Source: Pseudomonas sp. RIT-PI-AD
GTDB lineage: Bacteria; Pseudomonadota; Gammaproteobacteria; Pseudomonadales; Pseudomonadaceae
Length of the DNA stretch: 36,224 nucleotides
NCBI RefSeq assembly: GCF_025642785.1
Contig: NZ_JANZKU010000034.1
Location: 1 to 36,224, forward strand
Direction of reading: 5' to 3'
Shown here: positions 1 through 7,700 of the stretch, piece after piece
Position numbering within the stretch: the stretch's first letter is position 1
Layout: every line of letters begins with the position of its first letter
Translations under genes and position numbers: made by a program
The notes under the pieces: generated by a model
What the model was told of the DNA's origin: nothing
Seen by the model: the letters and a program-made list of their open reading frames with translations, nothing else
Databases searched by the model: none

Positions 1-9
1 GTCTAGATC

Positions 10-888
10 ATGCTGCATCTTCTCAGAACCCTGTTCCGTTCCCCGGCGTCCGTTCCGGAGCCCTTGCCGGCGCCGGTCGAGCCAGCCCCGGCCGTGACCG
101 AGGCCCCCGCGCCGAGCGTCGCCGCGCCGGAGGCCGAGGCCTTGCCGGACGACCCGACCCTGACCGACGCCTACCTGAGCGGCTGGTTCCACCGCGACAG
201 CGGCGAGCTGTTCGAGGGCTTTCCGATCCAGGCCGAGGACAGCGTGCTGGACATCGGCTGCGGCGACGGCCCCTTCGCCCAGTTCTGCGCCGGGCGCGGC
301 GCCGAGGTGATCTTCGCCGACATCGACGCGGCCAAGGTGGCCGCCGTCGAAACGCTGCTGCGCCAGTCGCCGGCGCGGGCGGTGTTGCCCCTGGTCACCG
401 ACGCCGACCCGCTGCCGCTGCCGGACGCACGGGTCAACAAGATCATCGCCATGGAGGTGCTGGAGCACGTCGACGACCCGCAGCGCTTCATGGCCGAACT
501 GGTGCGCGTGGCGAAACCCGGCGCGCTGTTCCTGCTCACCGTGCCCGATCCCCTCGGCGAGAGCGTGCAGCGGGACCTGGCGCCGCCGGCCTACTTCGAG
601 AAGCCCAACCATATCCGCGTGTTCGGGCGCGACGAGTTCGAGCGCCTGGTGCTCGACGCCGGCCTGGTGATCGAGCGGCGCGCCGCCTATGGCTTCTACT
701 GGTCGGTCTGGTGGTTCTTCTTCTGGGCCTGCAAGCAGGACCTGTCGCCGCCCTGGCACCCCTTGCTGGAGAACTGGACGCGGACCTGGAACACTCTGCT
801 GTCGTTGCCCGACGGCCCGCGGATCAAGCGCGCGCTGGACCAGGCGATGCCGAAGAGCCAGGCGATCATCGCGCGCAAGCCGTTCTGA
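10..888 (+). CDS. Class I SAM-dependent methyltransferase
   Basis: The 292-residue protein has a methyltransferase motif I (VLDIGCGDG, residues 79-87), an acidic residue after strand 2 (FADID), and a later EVLEHVDDP segment followed by an RVAKPGALFLLTVPDP strand, as in the Methyltransf_11/25 families. Residues 10-50 are rich in Pro and Ala and look disordered. An aromatic run near residue 233 (WSVWWFFFW) suggests membrane contact. An in-frame TAG at 4-6 means translation cannot begin upstream of this ATG. The next gene starts 3 bp after the stop, so the two are probably co-transcribed. The substrate is unknown. Given the neighbours, methylation of a surface glycan sugar or lipid carrier is the best guess, but that is inference. 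The window edge hides anything upstream. Confidence 0.85.
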   Translation: MLHLLRTLFRSPASVPEPLPAPVEPAPAVTEAPAPSVAAPEAEALPDDPTLTDAYLSGWFHRDSGELFEGFPIQAEDSVLDIGCGDGPFAQFCAGRGAEVIFADIDAAKVAAVETLLRQSPARAVLPLVTDADPLPLPDARVNKIIAMEVLEHVDDPQRFMAELVRVAKPGALFLLTVPDPLGESVQRDLAPPAYFEKPNHIRVFGRDEFERLVLDAGLVIERRAAYGFYWSVWWFFFWACKQDLSPPWHPLLENWTRTWNTLLSLPDGPRIKRALDQAMPKSQAIIARKPF

Positions 889-891
889 GCC

Positions 892-2319
892 ATGGACGGT
901 ATGCGAACGGGGGCCGGGCGCTTCGATCCGGCCTGGTGGTGGGCCTTGCCGGTGCTCGCCGCGGTGGCGCTGGTGCGCCTGTGCCTGGGCTTCGAATTCC
1001 CGATCCCGTGGAACGATGAAACCGCCTTCGTCTCCCAGGCGTTCGAGTTCGCCCACAGCGGCAGCTTCTACGTATACGGCCTGAACGCCGAGCGCCCGCT
1101 GATGTGGATGCCGCCCGGCCTGATGCTGGTGCAGGCGGCGGTCTTCCGGGTGTTCGGCTACAGCTTCGAGCTGGCCCGCGGGGTTTCCTGCCTGCTCTAC
1201 CTGGGCGCCTTCGCCCTGGCGCTGGCCATCGTCGCCGGGCAGTTCGCGGGGCGCCGGCGTTTCTGGGCGGCGGCGCTGACGGCGCTGGCCTTCACCTCGC
1301 CCTACGCCCTGGCGATTTCCAACCTGGCGCGCATGGAGGCCCTCTACACCCTGCTGTTCCTGGGCTCCCTGCTGGCGCTGCTGCGCGGCCGGCCCTGGCT
1401 GGGCCTCAGCGCGGTATTGCTGGGCGGGCTGGTGCATTTCAACGCGGTGTATTTCCTGGTGCCCTACGCCCTCTGGCTGGGCGCCTCGCTGGCGGCGCGA
1501 CGCTGGCCGCGGATGCGCCGCTCGGATGCCATAGCGCTGGCGTTCACGGCGCTGTGCCTGGCCGGCTACGGGGCGTTCGTGGTCGCGCACCTGGACGGTT
1601 TCATCGAGGACATGCGCTTCCAGTTCGGCTTCAAGCTGGCCTTCCAGAGCATGGACGGTCCCTGGGGCTGGCTGATGGTGGGCGCCCTGCTGGGCTGGGC
1701 GCTGCTGACGATGATCCGAGCGCGGGGCTTCCCGCCCGCGGCGATCCTGATCCTGCACGGGGCCGCCTTCGCCATGCTGGCGTTGAACGGCCACAACATG
1801 TGGTACCGCTTCGGCCTGGTGTTCGGCTTCTGGCTGTGTGCCCTGGGTGCCCTGGCGAGCCTGCCGCCGGCCGGCGGGCGCCTGGGCAAGGGCGTGCTGG
1901 CGGGAGCGCTGGCGCTGTCGCTGGTGGCGGAGGCTGGCTATGCCTGGACGCCGACGGCGGAGTTCGCGCCGCTGTGGCCGCGAAAGGCGCTGTTCCAGCG
2001 CGATTTCCTCGCGCCGGCGGAGCTCGACAAGGTCCGGGCCTTCATCGCCGGCCTGCCGCCGGGCAGCACCGTGTCCTTCGGCTACAGCGGTGTCGAACCC
2101 TTCTTCCTGGAGGATTTCGCCCGGACCGGCAGCGCCTGGACCCTCACCGCCCACAGCGCCACCCAGGTGTTCCCGGCACGCGAGCCGGACTATCGGGTGC
2201 TCTGCGACAGTTCGCTGTTCCCGGCCTACCTGTACGCCTTCGACTGGGACGGCTATCCGCGCCAGGGCCTGGACAGCGGTTGCCGGATCGTGCCGCTGCG
2301 CGGGCCGCGCTCAGGCTGA
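892..2319 (+). CDS. GT-C family integral membrane glycosyltransferase (PMT/ArnT-like)
   Basis: The 475-residue protein has about 10 hydrophobic segments. The first luminal loop carries an acidic pair (PWNDETAF, D42/E43), the expected position of the catalytic acidic residue in GT-C enzymes that use polyprenyl-phosphate sugars. The C-terminal 100 or so residues are a soluble, probably periplasmic, tail. ATGs at 892 and 901 are both possible and neither has a strong Shine-Dalgarno sequence. The gene lies 3 bp after the methyltransferase and converges on the acyltransferase, with a 9-bp overlap of the 3' ends. A lipid-linked D-arabinofuranose donor is predicted to be made next door, so arabinosyl transfer in the periplasm is plausible. 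Donor and acceptor are inferred from context only; another pentose or hexose is possible. Confidence 0.75.
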   Translation: MDGMRTGAGRFDPAWWWALPVLAAVALVRLCLGFEFPIPWNDETAFVSQAFEFAHSGSFYVYGLNAERPLMWMPPGLMLVQAAVFRVFGYSFELARGVSCLLYLGAFALALAIVAGQFAGRRRFWAAALTALAFTSPYALAISNLARMEALYTLLFLGSLLALLRGRPWLGLSAVLLGGLVHFNAVYFLVPYALWLGASLAARRWPRMRRSDAIALAFTALCLAGYGAFVVAHLDGFIEDMRFQFGFKLAFQSMDGPWGWLMVGALLGWALLTMIRARGFPPAAILILHGAAFAMLALNGHNMWYRFGLVFGFWLCALGALASLPPAGGRLGKGVLAGALALSLVAEAGYAWTPTAEFAPLWPRKALFQRDFLAPAELDKVRAFIAGLPPGSTVSFGYSGVEPFFLEDFARTGSAWTLTAHSATQVFPAREPDYRVLCDSSLFPAYLYAFDWDGYPRQGLDSGCRIVPLRGPRSG

Positions 2320-2337
2320 GGGCGGCGCGCCGCGCAG
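2296..2337. terminator. Stem-loop spanning two convergent stop codons
   Basis: CTGCGCGG (2296-2303) is the exact inverse of CCGCGCAG (2330-2337), and nested inside are GCCGC (2304-2308) and GCGGC (2322-2326). The loop holds the short dyad CTCAG-G-CTGAG with the stops of both convergent genes. There is no U-tract on either side, so a bidirectional terminator is a guess; it may simply insulate the 3' ends. Confidence 0.4.
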
Positions 2338-3420
2338 GTACCGGGCGCCGCGCGCGAACAGGCGTTTGCCGGGCGTTTCCAGGTAGCGGTAGGTCAGTGC
2401 CGAATAGGCCAGCAGCGCCAGCAGGTAGACCGGAGTGAGCGCCCAGTGGCTGTAGCCGAAGGGCGCGCTCAGGCCGCTGTCCACCAGCATCAGCACGACC
2501 AGCTGATTCAGGTACAGCGAATAGGAAATCGTCCCCAGGCCTTCCAGGCGACCCAGCAGCCGGGCGGGGTAGGTCCCCTGGAAGGCGTAGGCCAGCACCA
2601 GCAGGGCGAACAGCGGCGGCGCGAACAGCTCCAGCGGACGCAACGCCAGCGGGCGCGGGAAGAACAGCGCCACCGCCATCGCCAGCGCCAGCACCTGGAC
2701 CAGCGCCAGCGCCCCCGACGGCAGCCGCCGCCCGCGCAGGCCGAGGTAGGCACGGTAGGCCAGGACACCCAGCAGGAACGACGCCCAGCCGCGCAGCAGC
2801 CCCGAGTTGGCCACCCGGAAATAGTTCTGGTAGGTGGTGTCGAGGTGGCCGGTGAGGTTGCCCACCAGCACCAGGCAGGCGACGCTGATCAACAGCAGGA
2901 GCGGCCCCGGGGTGCGCCGGCCGATGCAGGCGAAGAACGCCAGGTTCAGCCAGAACTCCACGGAGATCGACCAGCCGGGCGCGTTCCAGGTCTGGCCGTG
3001 GGGATTCAGCCCGATGTTATGGGTCAGGGTCAGTTGTTGCAGCAGGGTGAACAGGGTGCCGTCCGGGTAGCGCGGGATGTCCCCGGCCAGCCAGGTGTAG
3101 ACCAGGGCGTAGCTCAGCAGGCCGTACAGGTGCAGCGGATAGAGGCGGCCCAGCCGGGCGAGCGTGAAACCCGTGGCCGACGGCCGGTTCGCGCCGTACA
3201 GGTAACGGTGGGCGAGGATGAAGCCGCTCAGCACCAGGAAGAAATCCACCGCCAGGTAGCCATTGAAGCTCAACAGCCAGTGGAACAGCGCCACGGCGAT
3301 CGCCGCGATGCCGCGCAAGCCGTCCAGGGCCTCGAAGCGCCGCGCGGGCAGGGGCCGCCCCGCGGCGGCGCTGGCCGGGGGGCCGCGATCGGCCTCAGAG
3401 GCGGACGAGGCGCAGCGCAT
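2311..3420 (-). CDS. Acyltransferase 3 family membrane protein
   Basis: The protein is 369 residues from the ATG at 3420. It shows family hallmarks: an N-terminal FEALDGLRGIAAIAVALFHW segment with the probable catalytic His, a following GYLAVDFFLVLSGF helix, an Arg-rich ARLGRLYPLHL segment, and about 10 membrane helices ending in a basic tail. Such enzymes O-acylate sugars of surface glycans across the inner membrane. The start overlaps the end of the upstream GT-C-like gene by 26 bp. A frame continues further upstream inside that gene, but its composition there is Arg/Pro-rich out-of-frame sequence, so I reject a longer start. The position at the end of the gtrA-dprE1-dprE2 gene string suggests it decorates the arabinose-containing product. 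The acyl group and target sugar are unknown. Confidence 0.8.
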   Translation of the reverse strand: MRCASSASEADRGPPASAAAGRPLPARRFEALDGLRGIAAIAVALFHWLLSFNGYLAVDFFLVLSGFILAHRYLYGANRPSATGFTLARLGRLYPLHLYGLLSYALVYTWLAGDIPRYPDGTLFTLLQQLTLTHNIGLNPHGQTWNAPGWSISVEFWLNLAFFACIGRRTPGPLLLLISVACLVLVGNLTGHLDTTYQNYFRVANSGLLRGWASFLLGVLAYRAYLGLRGRRLPSGALALVQVLALAMAVALFFPRPLALRPLELFAPPLFALLVLAYAFQGTYPARLLGRLEGLGTISYSLYLNQLVVLMLVDSGLSAPFGYSHWALTPVYLLALLAYSALTYRYLETPGKRLFARGARYLRGAPPSA

Positions 3421-5215
3421 GCACGGCGATCCGCACGGGGAGGTCCAGGCGGGTGCGGATTTCCGCCTCGGCGGGCGCGTCCAGGCTGAACTCGCCGCTG
3501 GCCTGCGCCGGACGTCCCGCGGTGCCGTCCAGCGGGCCCTGACCGAGTATCCGTGTGCCTTTCGCGATGGCGATGTCCCAGCCGCCGATGCCGCCGGCGC
3601 CGGCGGCCGAGTAATCCAGCTCGAACCGGTAGCGCCCGGGCGACAGCCGCACATAGGGGCCGAAGGTGACGAAGCCCGGGGTCTCGGCGACCGCGTCGCA
3701 GGCGCCTTCGCTGCGGGTCGAGGGCAGGCGCGGTAAGTTGCAGGCGGCGAAGTGCTGGACCTTGCCGACCTGGCTCAGGGGCGCGTCGCGAAAGCCGAAC
3801 AGTGCGTCGCGGTATTGGCAGTCATCGCAGTCATCGCGGTCGCTGATGAGCACCTGGGCCGCCCCCGCGCAGGTGGCGTTGGCGGTGTACATGAAGTCCA
3901 GCTCCGGCCGCGTGACGCACGCCTGGACGCCGCGATCCTTGAGGTAGAGCAGCACCCCCTCGACCAGGCCCCAGAGCTGCTGGTTGTGGGTGGAGTAGTC
4001 GAGGGCGAAGCGCGTGCCGTAGCGTTGGGCCAGGGCATCGCCGAGCTTGGGAATGTCCAGGCGCGGGTCCAGCGGCGCGGCGGGCCGCTGCCACAGCGCC
4101 AGGAGGCAGGCGCCGGCCGCGAGGACGGCCGCCACTGTCCTCGCCGGGCCCGTGGCCAGGCTGCAAAGGCTGGCGTAGAGCGCCAGGCTGGCGAGCATCG
4201 CGGGGATCGCCAGGTAGTACATGCCCATGAAGTCGTAGAGCGGCTTCGGCGCGGTGATGTGATACAGCAGGAACACCAGCGTGGTCGCCCCGGCGGTCCA
4301 GGCCACCTGGCCGACCAGGCGTCGCTGCGCGCGCCATTGGCCCATGCCGAGGGCGAGGAATACCAGCAGGCTGGGCAGCAGCAGCGGCAGGGCGAGCTTC
4401 CAGTAGGACAGGGTGAAGCGCAGGCTCTCCAGCGCCCCGGCGTGGGGCTGGGCGGACACCGCGTGGCTGGCGCGGAGGATGCGCAGCAGGTTGGGCTGGG
4501 GGGCGATCGCCAGGTCGATCAGCAGCGGCGCGGCGAACAGCGCGGCGATCAGCGCGGCCAGGCCGAGCCAGCGGCAGTCGGCCCGCCGCAGCGGCCACCG
4601 CGGCCACAGGTGCAGCAGCGTGACCAGGCCGAGCAGGGGCAGGGTGAAGAGCGGCATGGTCACGTAGCCGTGGATCAGCACGCAGGCCAGGGCGGTGGCC
4701 AGCGGCAGGAAGCGCAGCCCCTCGCGCAGCACCAGCAGCGCCGACAGGTAGAAGGCCGCGAAAGGCAGGATCAGCCGGTAGGGCATCCAGAATTGCAGGA
4801 ACTGTTCGCCGAGCAGCAGCGCCAGCGGGATCACCGCGGCGAGCGCCGCCAGCGAGAAGCGCCGGCCGAACAGCCGCGGCAGCATCCAGGCGAGCAGCAG
4901 CATGAAGCCCAGGTTGACCATCAGCGCCGAGAGCAGCCAGGCATTCGCGCGGGGCAGGCCGAACAGCGCGCCGACCGGCTCGAACAGCGCGTTAGCATAG
5001 AGGAACACCGGGCCCGGGTGGTTGAAGCCGAAGCGCGAGTAATGGCCCTTGAGCAGGAAGCCGTCCTCGTGCAGCGCGTTGACCAGCAGCATGTCCGCGG
5101 CGAAGTCGCCGTCCGGGTGGAATTCCTGCTGGAGGCGCGGCGCGGCGACGTGGAGGAGGACGAACGCCAGGAGCAGTATCAGCGCCAGGCCGATACCGCG
5201 GTGGAGCGCTCTCAT
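3395..5215 (-). CDS. Large GT-C-like membrane protein with a soluble C-terminal domain; candidate arabinosyltransferase
   Basis: The protein is 606 residues from the ATG at 5215, which shares one base with the stop of the DprE2-like gene (TGATG). One N-terminal helix is followed by a loop with acidic residues (FHPDGDF, D35/D37) and the motif SRFGFNHPGP (60-69), then about 10 further helices to roughly residue 380. The rest is soluble and probably periplasmic. It contains several Cys (including CDDC), and its last 100 residues read as alternating beta strands (PGRYRFELDY and similar), like a carbohydrate-binding sandwich. A GT-C core with a C-terminal carbohydrate-binding module is the layout of mycobacterial Emb arabinosyltransferases, but I see no alignable similarity by eye. 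Transfer of D-arabinofuranose is inferred from the genes upstream. It could instead use another lipid-linked sugar. Confidence 0.65.
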   Translation of the reverse strand: MRALHRGIGLALILLLAFVLLHVAAPRLQQEFHPDGDFAADMLLVNALHEDGFLLKGHYSRFGFNHPGPVFLYANALFEPVGALFGLPRANAWLLSALMVNLGFMLLLAWMLPRLFGRRFSLAALAAVIPLALLLGEQFLQFWMPYRLILPFAAFYLSALLVLREGLRFLPLATALACVLIHGYVTMPLFTLPLLGLVTLLHLWPRWPLRRADCRWLGLAALIAALFAAPLLIDLAIAPQPNLLRILRASHAVSAQPHAGALESLRFTLSYWKLALPLLLPSLLVFLALGMGQWRAQRRLVGQVAWTAGATTLVFLLYHITAPKPLYDFMGMYYLAIPAMLASLALYASLCSLATGPARTVAAVLAAGACLLALWQRPAAPLDPRLDIPKLGDALAQRYGTRFALDYSTHNQQLWGLVEGVLLYLKDRGVQACVTRPELDFMYTANATCAGAAQVLISDRDDCDDCQYRDALFGFRDAPLSQVGKVQHFAACNLPRLPSTRSEGACDAVAETPGFVTFGPYVRLSPGRYRFELDYSAAGAGGIGGWDIAIAKGTRILGQGPLDGTAGRPAQASGEFSLDAPAEAEIRTRLDLPVRIAVHALRLVRL

Positions 5216-5958
5216 CAGAGGGACAGCCGCTTGAAGATCGCTTCCGGGACGCTCTTGATGATGGCCATGATCGGCCACCAGAAGAACGGCGTGTAGAGCT
5301 GGTTGCGCTTGCCGCCGATGGCCCGCTCGATGTCCGCGGCGATCTTCTCCGGGCTGGCCCACAGCGGGCCTTTGGGGAAGGCGGCGGTCATCGGCGTATC
5401 GACGAAGCCCGGCTTGATGGTGAGCACCTGCACGTGGCTCTTGCTCAGGCGGTTGCGCAGGCCCTGGAGGAAGATGGCCAGGGCGCCCTTGGCGGTGCCG
5501 TAGACGTAGTTGGACTGGCGCCCGCGGTCGCCGGCCACCGAGCCGATCACCGCGATGCAGCCGTGGCGCTGCGCTTCGAAGTGGTTGGCCAGCAGGGTCA
5601 GCAGGGCGATTACGCTGAGGGCGTTGGTATTGAGCTCCTGCAACGTCAACTCGACGCTCTGTTCGCAGGCTTTCTGGTCGCCCAGGGTGCCGTGGGCCAC
5701 CAGCACCCGGTCGAGCCCGCCGAGGTCGGCCTTGACCTGTTCCAGCAGCCCGGCGTGGGCGGCGAAGTCGTTGGCCTCGAAGGGCGCGTGGAAGACCCGG
5801 GCGGCGCCGCGTACCCGCAGGTCGGCGGCGAGGCTTTCCAGGCGTTCGCGATTGCGCGCCAGCAGGTACAGGCTGTGGCCCTGGGCGGCGAACAGCCGGG
5901 CGGTGGCCTCGGCGATCGCCGAGGTGGCGCCGACGATGAGGATGCGTTGTTCGTTCAT
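5215..5958 (-). CDS. dprE2: DprE2-like short-chain dehydrogenase (decaprenylphosphoryl-2-keto-erythro-pentose reductase type)
   Basis: The 247-residue SDR has an N-terminal Rossmann motif (GATSAIA, residues 10-16), the NTNALS strand, catalytic S140, and Y153xxxK157. Mycobacterial DprE2 (Rv3791, 254 residues) is the same size. It reduces the 2-keto intermediate made by DprE1 to polyprenyl-phosphoryl-D-arabinose using NAD(P)H. The C-terminus carries a hydrophobic stretch (TPFFWWPIMAII) suited to membrane association. The gene starts 4 bp after the dprE1-like gene and overlaps the following GT-C-like gene by one base, so translation is probably coupled. The name rests on the adjacent DprE1-like oxidase; as a lone SDR it would be unassignable. 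Confidence 0.82.
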   Translation of the reverse strand: MNEQRILIVGATSAIAEATARLFAAQGHSLYLLARNRERLESLAADLRVRGAARVFHAPFEANDFAAHAGLLEQVKADLGGLDRVLVAHGTLGDQKACEQSVELTLQELNTNALSVIALLTLLANHFEAQRHGCIAVIGSVAGDRGRQSNYVYGTAKGALAIFLQGLRNRLSKSHVQVLTIKPGFVDTPMTAAFPKGPLWASPEKIAADIERAIGGKRNQLYTPFFWWPIMAIIKSVPEAIFKRLSL

Positions 5959-5962
5959 GGCG

Positions 5963-7267
5963 TTATTCCAGCCCCAGTCGCCGGGCTTGCAGGGAATTGA
6001 AGGTGCCGCGGGCGCCGTATTGCTCGCGCACGGTTTGCAGGCGTTCCCAGAGGGGATAGCTGCGTTTGAAGGTCGCTTCGCTCATCCGGGCGTCCTTGGC
6101 CAGGTAGAGGCGGCCGCCCTGTTCCAGGACCCGCTCGTCCAGTTCGTCGAGCAGGGCGAACAGGCCCGCTTCCCACTTGAAGTCCAGGGCCAGGGTGTAG
6201 CCCTCCAGGGGGAACGACAGCAGGTTGTCGTTGGCCGGGCCGAAGGCCTTGAGCACCGCGAGGAAGGACCCGCGGCGGGATTCGGCGATCCGCCCGAGGA
6301 TACTGCGCAGGCCTTCGATACCGGCCGACTTGGGAATGACGAACTGGTACTGCAGGAAACCCTTGCGGCCGTACAGGCGGTTCCAGTGGTGGATGCCGTC
6401 GAGGGGGTAGAAGAAGCTGTCGTAGCTCACCCGTTGCTGCGACACGGCGTGGCGCACGCGGTTGTAGTACAGCGCGTTGAACGCCTGCACCGAGTGGCGG
6501 TTGAGCAACGCCGCCGGTGTGTCGAAGGGCACGCTCAGGGTGCGTTGACGCGGCAGCCGCAGGTCGCGGTCGCGGGCGTGGTCGCCGACCATCAGCAACG
6601 AGCGTCCGAGTGCCGGGCCCGAGGCCAGGCAGTCGATCCAGGCCACCGAGTAGGTGTCGGCGTGGTGCGCCTCGAAGAGGTCCAGGGCGGCTTCCAGGTT
6701 CTCCGCCTTGTAGGTGGTCTGGTGGATGTAGGCGCTTTCCACCCGACGCAGGCGCAGGCTGGCGGCGAGGATCACCCCGGTCAGGCCCATGCCGCCGCAG
6801 GTGGCGTGGAACAGCTCGGAACGCTCGCTGCGCGAACAGCTCACCCGGCTGCCGTCGGCCAGCAGCAGGTCGAGGCTCTCGACGAAGGCGCTGAAGCACC
6901 CGTCGAGGTGGTGGTTCTTGCCGTGCACGTCGCTGGCGATGGCGCCGCCCACCGAGACGAACTTGGTGCCCGGGGTGACGGGCAGGAACCAGCCGCGCGG
7001 GACGAACACCTCGAGCAGTTCCGCCAGGGTCGCTCCCGCCTCGCAGCACAACAGGCCGCTGCTCTCGTCGAAGGCGAGCAGGTGGTGCAGGGCGCGGGTG
7101 CTCAGGATGTGACCGGCCAGGGCGCTGTCGCCGTAGCTGCGACCCATCCCGCGGGGAATCAGGGACTCCGCGCCGGTGACCAGCGCCTTCAGGCGCGAGG
7201 CGGTCAGGGGCGTATCCAACCGGGCGTCGACCGAGGGGTAGCGTCCCCATCCGTGGATAGGCATCAT
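5963..7267 (-). CDS. dprE1: DprE1-like FAD-dependent decaprenylphosphoryl-beta-D-ribose 2'-oxidase
   Basis: The 434-residue protein has the FAD-binding PCMH and ALO-type C-terminal architecture of DprE1. Visible motifs are PRGMGRSYGD (38-47), GTKFVSVGGAIASDVHGKNHH (ends at 120, matching the substrate/FAD HGKNHH region of Mtb DprE1), and a C-terminal GGRLYLAKDAR with K391 equivalent to Mtb Lys418. The spacing to Mtb Cys387 (31 residues) puts A360 at that position (GYTLALDF), so the cysteine attacked by benzothiazinones is missing. The enzyme oxidises the 2'-hydroxyl of polyprenyl-phospho-ribose, the first half of the epimerisation to arabinose. The start is ATGATG: the first ATG (7267) overlaps the gtrA stop by 4 bp and the second (7264) by 1 bp. 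Either fits coupled translation. Confidence 0.88.
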   Translation of the reverse strand: MMPIHGWGRYPSVDARLDTPLTASRLKALVTGAESLIPRGMGRSYGDSALAGHILSTRALHHLLAFDESSGLLCCEAGATLAELLEVFVPRGWFLPVTPGTKFVSVGGAIASDVHGKNHHLDGCFSAFVESLDLLLADGSRVSCSRSERSELFHATCGGMGLTGVILAASLRLRRVESAYIHQTTYKAENLEAALDLFEAHHADTYSVAWIDCLASGPALGRSLLMVGDHARDRDLRLPRQRTLSVPFDTPAALLNRHSVQAFNALYYNRVRHAVSQQRVSYDSFFYPLDGIHHWNRLYGRKGFLQYQFVIPKSAGIEGLRSILGRIAESRRGSFLAVLKAFGPANDNLLSFPLEGYTLALDFKWEAGLFALLDELDERVLEQGGRLYLAKDARMSEATFKRSYPLWERLQTVREQYGARGTFNSLQARRLGLE

Positions 7268-7665
7268 GCGGCCCCCTGGCGGAACACGAAGCGCTTGTCC
7301 AGGGCGTACTTGGCCACGTAGCCGATGGCCAGGCCGATGACGGCACCGACGTAGCGCATCTCCTTGGTCTGGAACAGATGGTCGAAGCCGAATTCGAAGC
7401 CCCAGAAGATCACCGTGGTGATCAGGCCCATGAGGGCATAAAGAATGAAGGTCTGGCCGTCATGTACGGCGTTCTTCGCCCGAAAACGAAAGATATAGCG
7501 CTTATCGAGCACATATTTGACAATGAGCCCCACGCCCGTACCGAACGCCACGGAAAGCGCCACCGCGTAATGTCCGTCGTATACGCGCACCAGCAGATCC
7601 TGCGCGCCGATGTTCGCCGCGGTGGCGACCACCGCGAGCAGCGCGTAGATAAAAGTCAACTTCAT
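7264..7665 (-). CDS. GtrA-family small membrane protein
   Basis: The 133-residue protein has four predicted helices. It carries the duplicated GtrA signature KYVLDKRYIF and KYALDKRFVF, one copy after helix 2 and one after helix 4. GtrA proteins are linked to flipping of lipid-linked sugars or to organising glycosyltransferases. In mycobacteria a GtrA homologue (Rv3789) sits directly before dprE1 and dprE2 (Rv3790, Rv3791), the same order as here. It is probably the first gene of the leftward operon. No good Shine-Dalgarno sequence is visible before the ATG. The 5' half uses noticeably more A/T than its neighbours (for example around 7490-7530). Whether it flips the arabinose lipid is inference. 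Confidence 0.88.
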   Translation of the reverse strand: MKLTFIYALLAVVATAANIGAQDLLVRVYDGHYAVALSVAFGTGVGLIVKYVLDKRYIFRFRAKNAVHDGQTFILYALMGLITTVIFWGFEFGFDHLFQTKEMRYVGAVIGLAIGYVAKYALDKRFVFRQGAA

Positions 7666-7700
7666 AGATTCAAGACAGCCATGGCAGGAGCTAAATCGGC
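7666..7700. promoter_or_regulatory. Very short divergent intergenic region
   Basis: Only 35 bp separate the gtrA and ubiA-like start codons, too little for two full promoters, so at least one must lie inside the opposite gene. AGGAG at 7686-7690, 10 nt before the ATG at 7701, is the ribosome binding site of the ubiA-like gene. The surrounding sequence is more AT-rich than the window average. No convincing -35/-10 pair was identified. Confidence 0.5.

Noticed and set aside
3421-3654. N-terminal extension of the acyltransferase frame into the upstream gene
   Set aside because: The extension is out-of-frame sequence of the upstream gene, rich in Arg, Pro and Ser, and acyltransferase-3 proteins begin shortly before the FEALDGLRG motif.
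2446-5296. Long plus-strand open frames opposite the acyltransferase and the large GT-C-like gene
   Set aside because: Gln/Arg/Gly-rich low-complexity products without domains, lying antisense to proteins with clear membrane topology and motifs.
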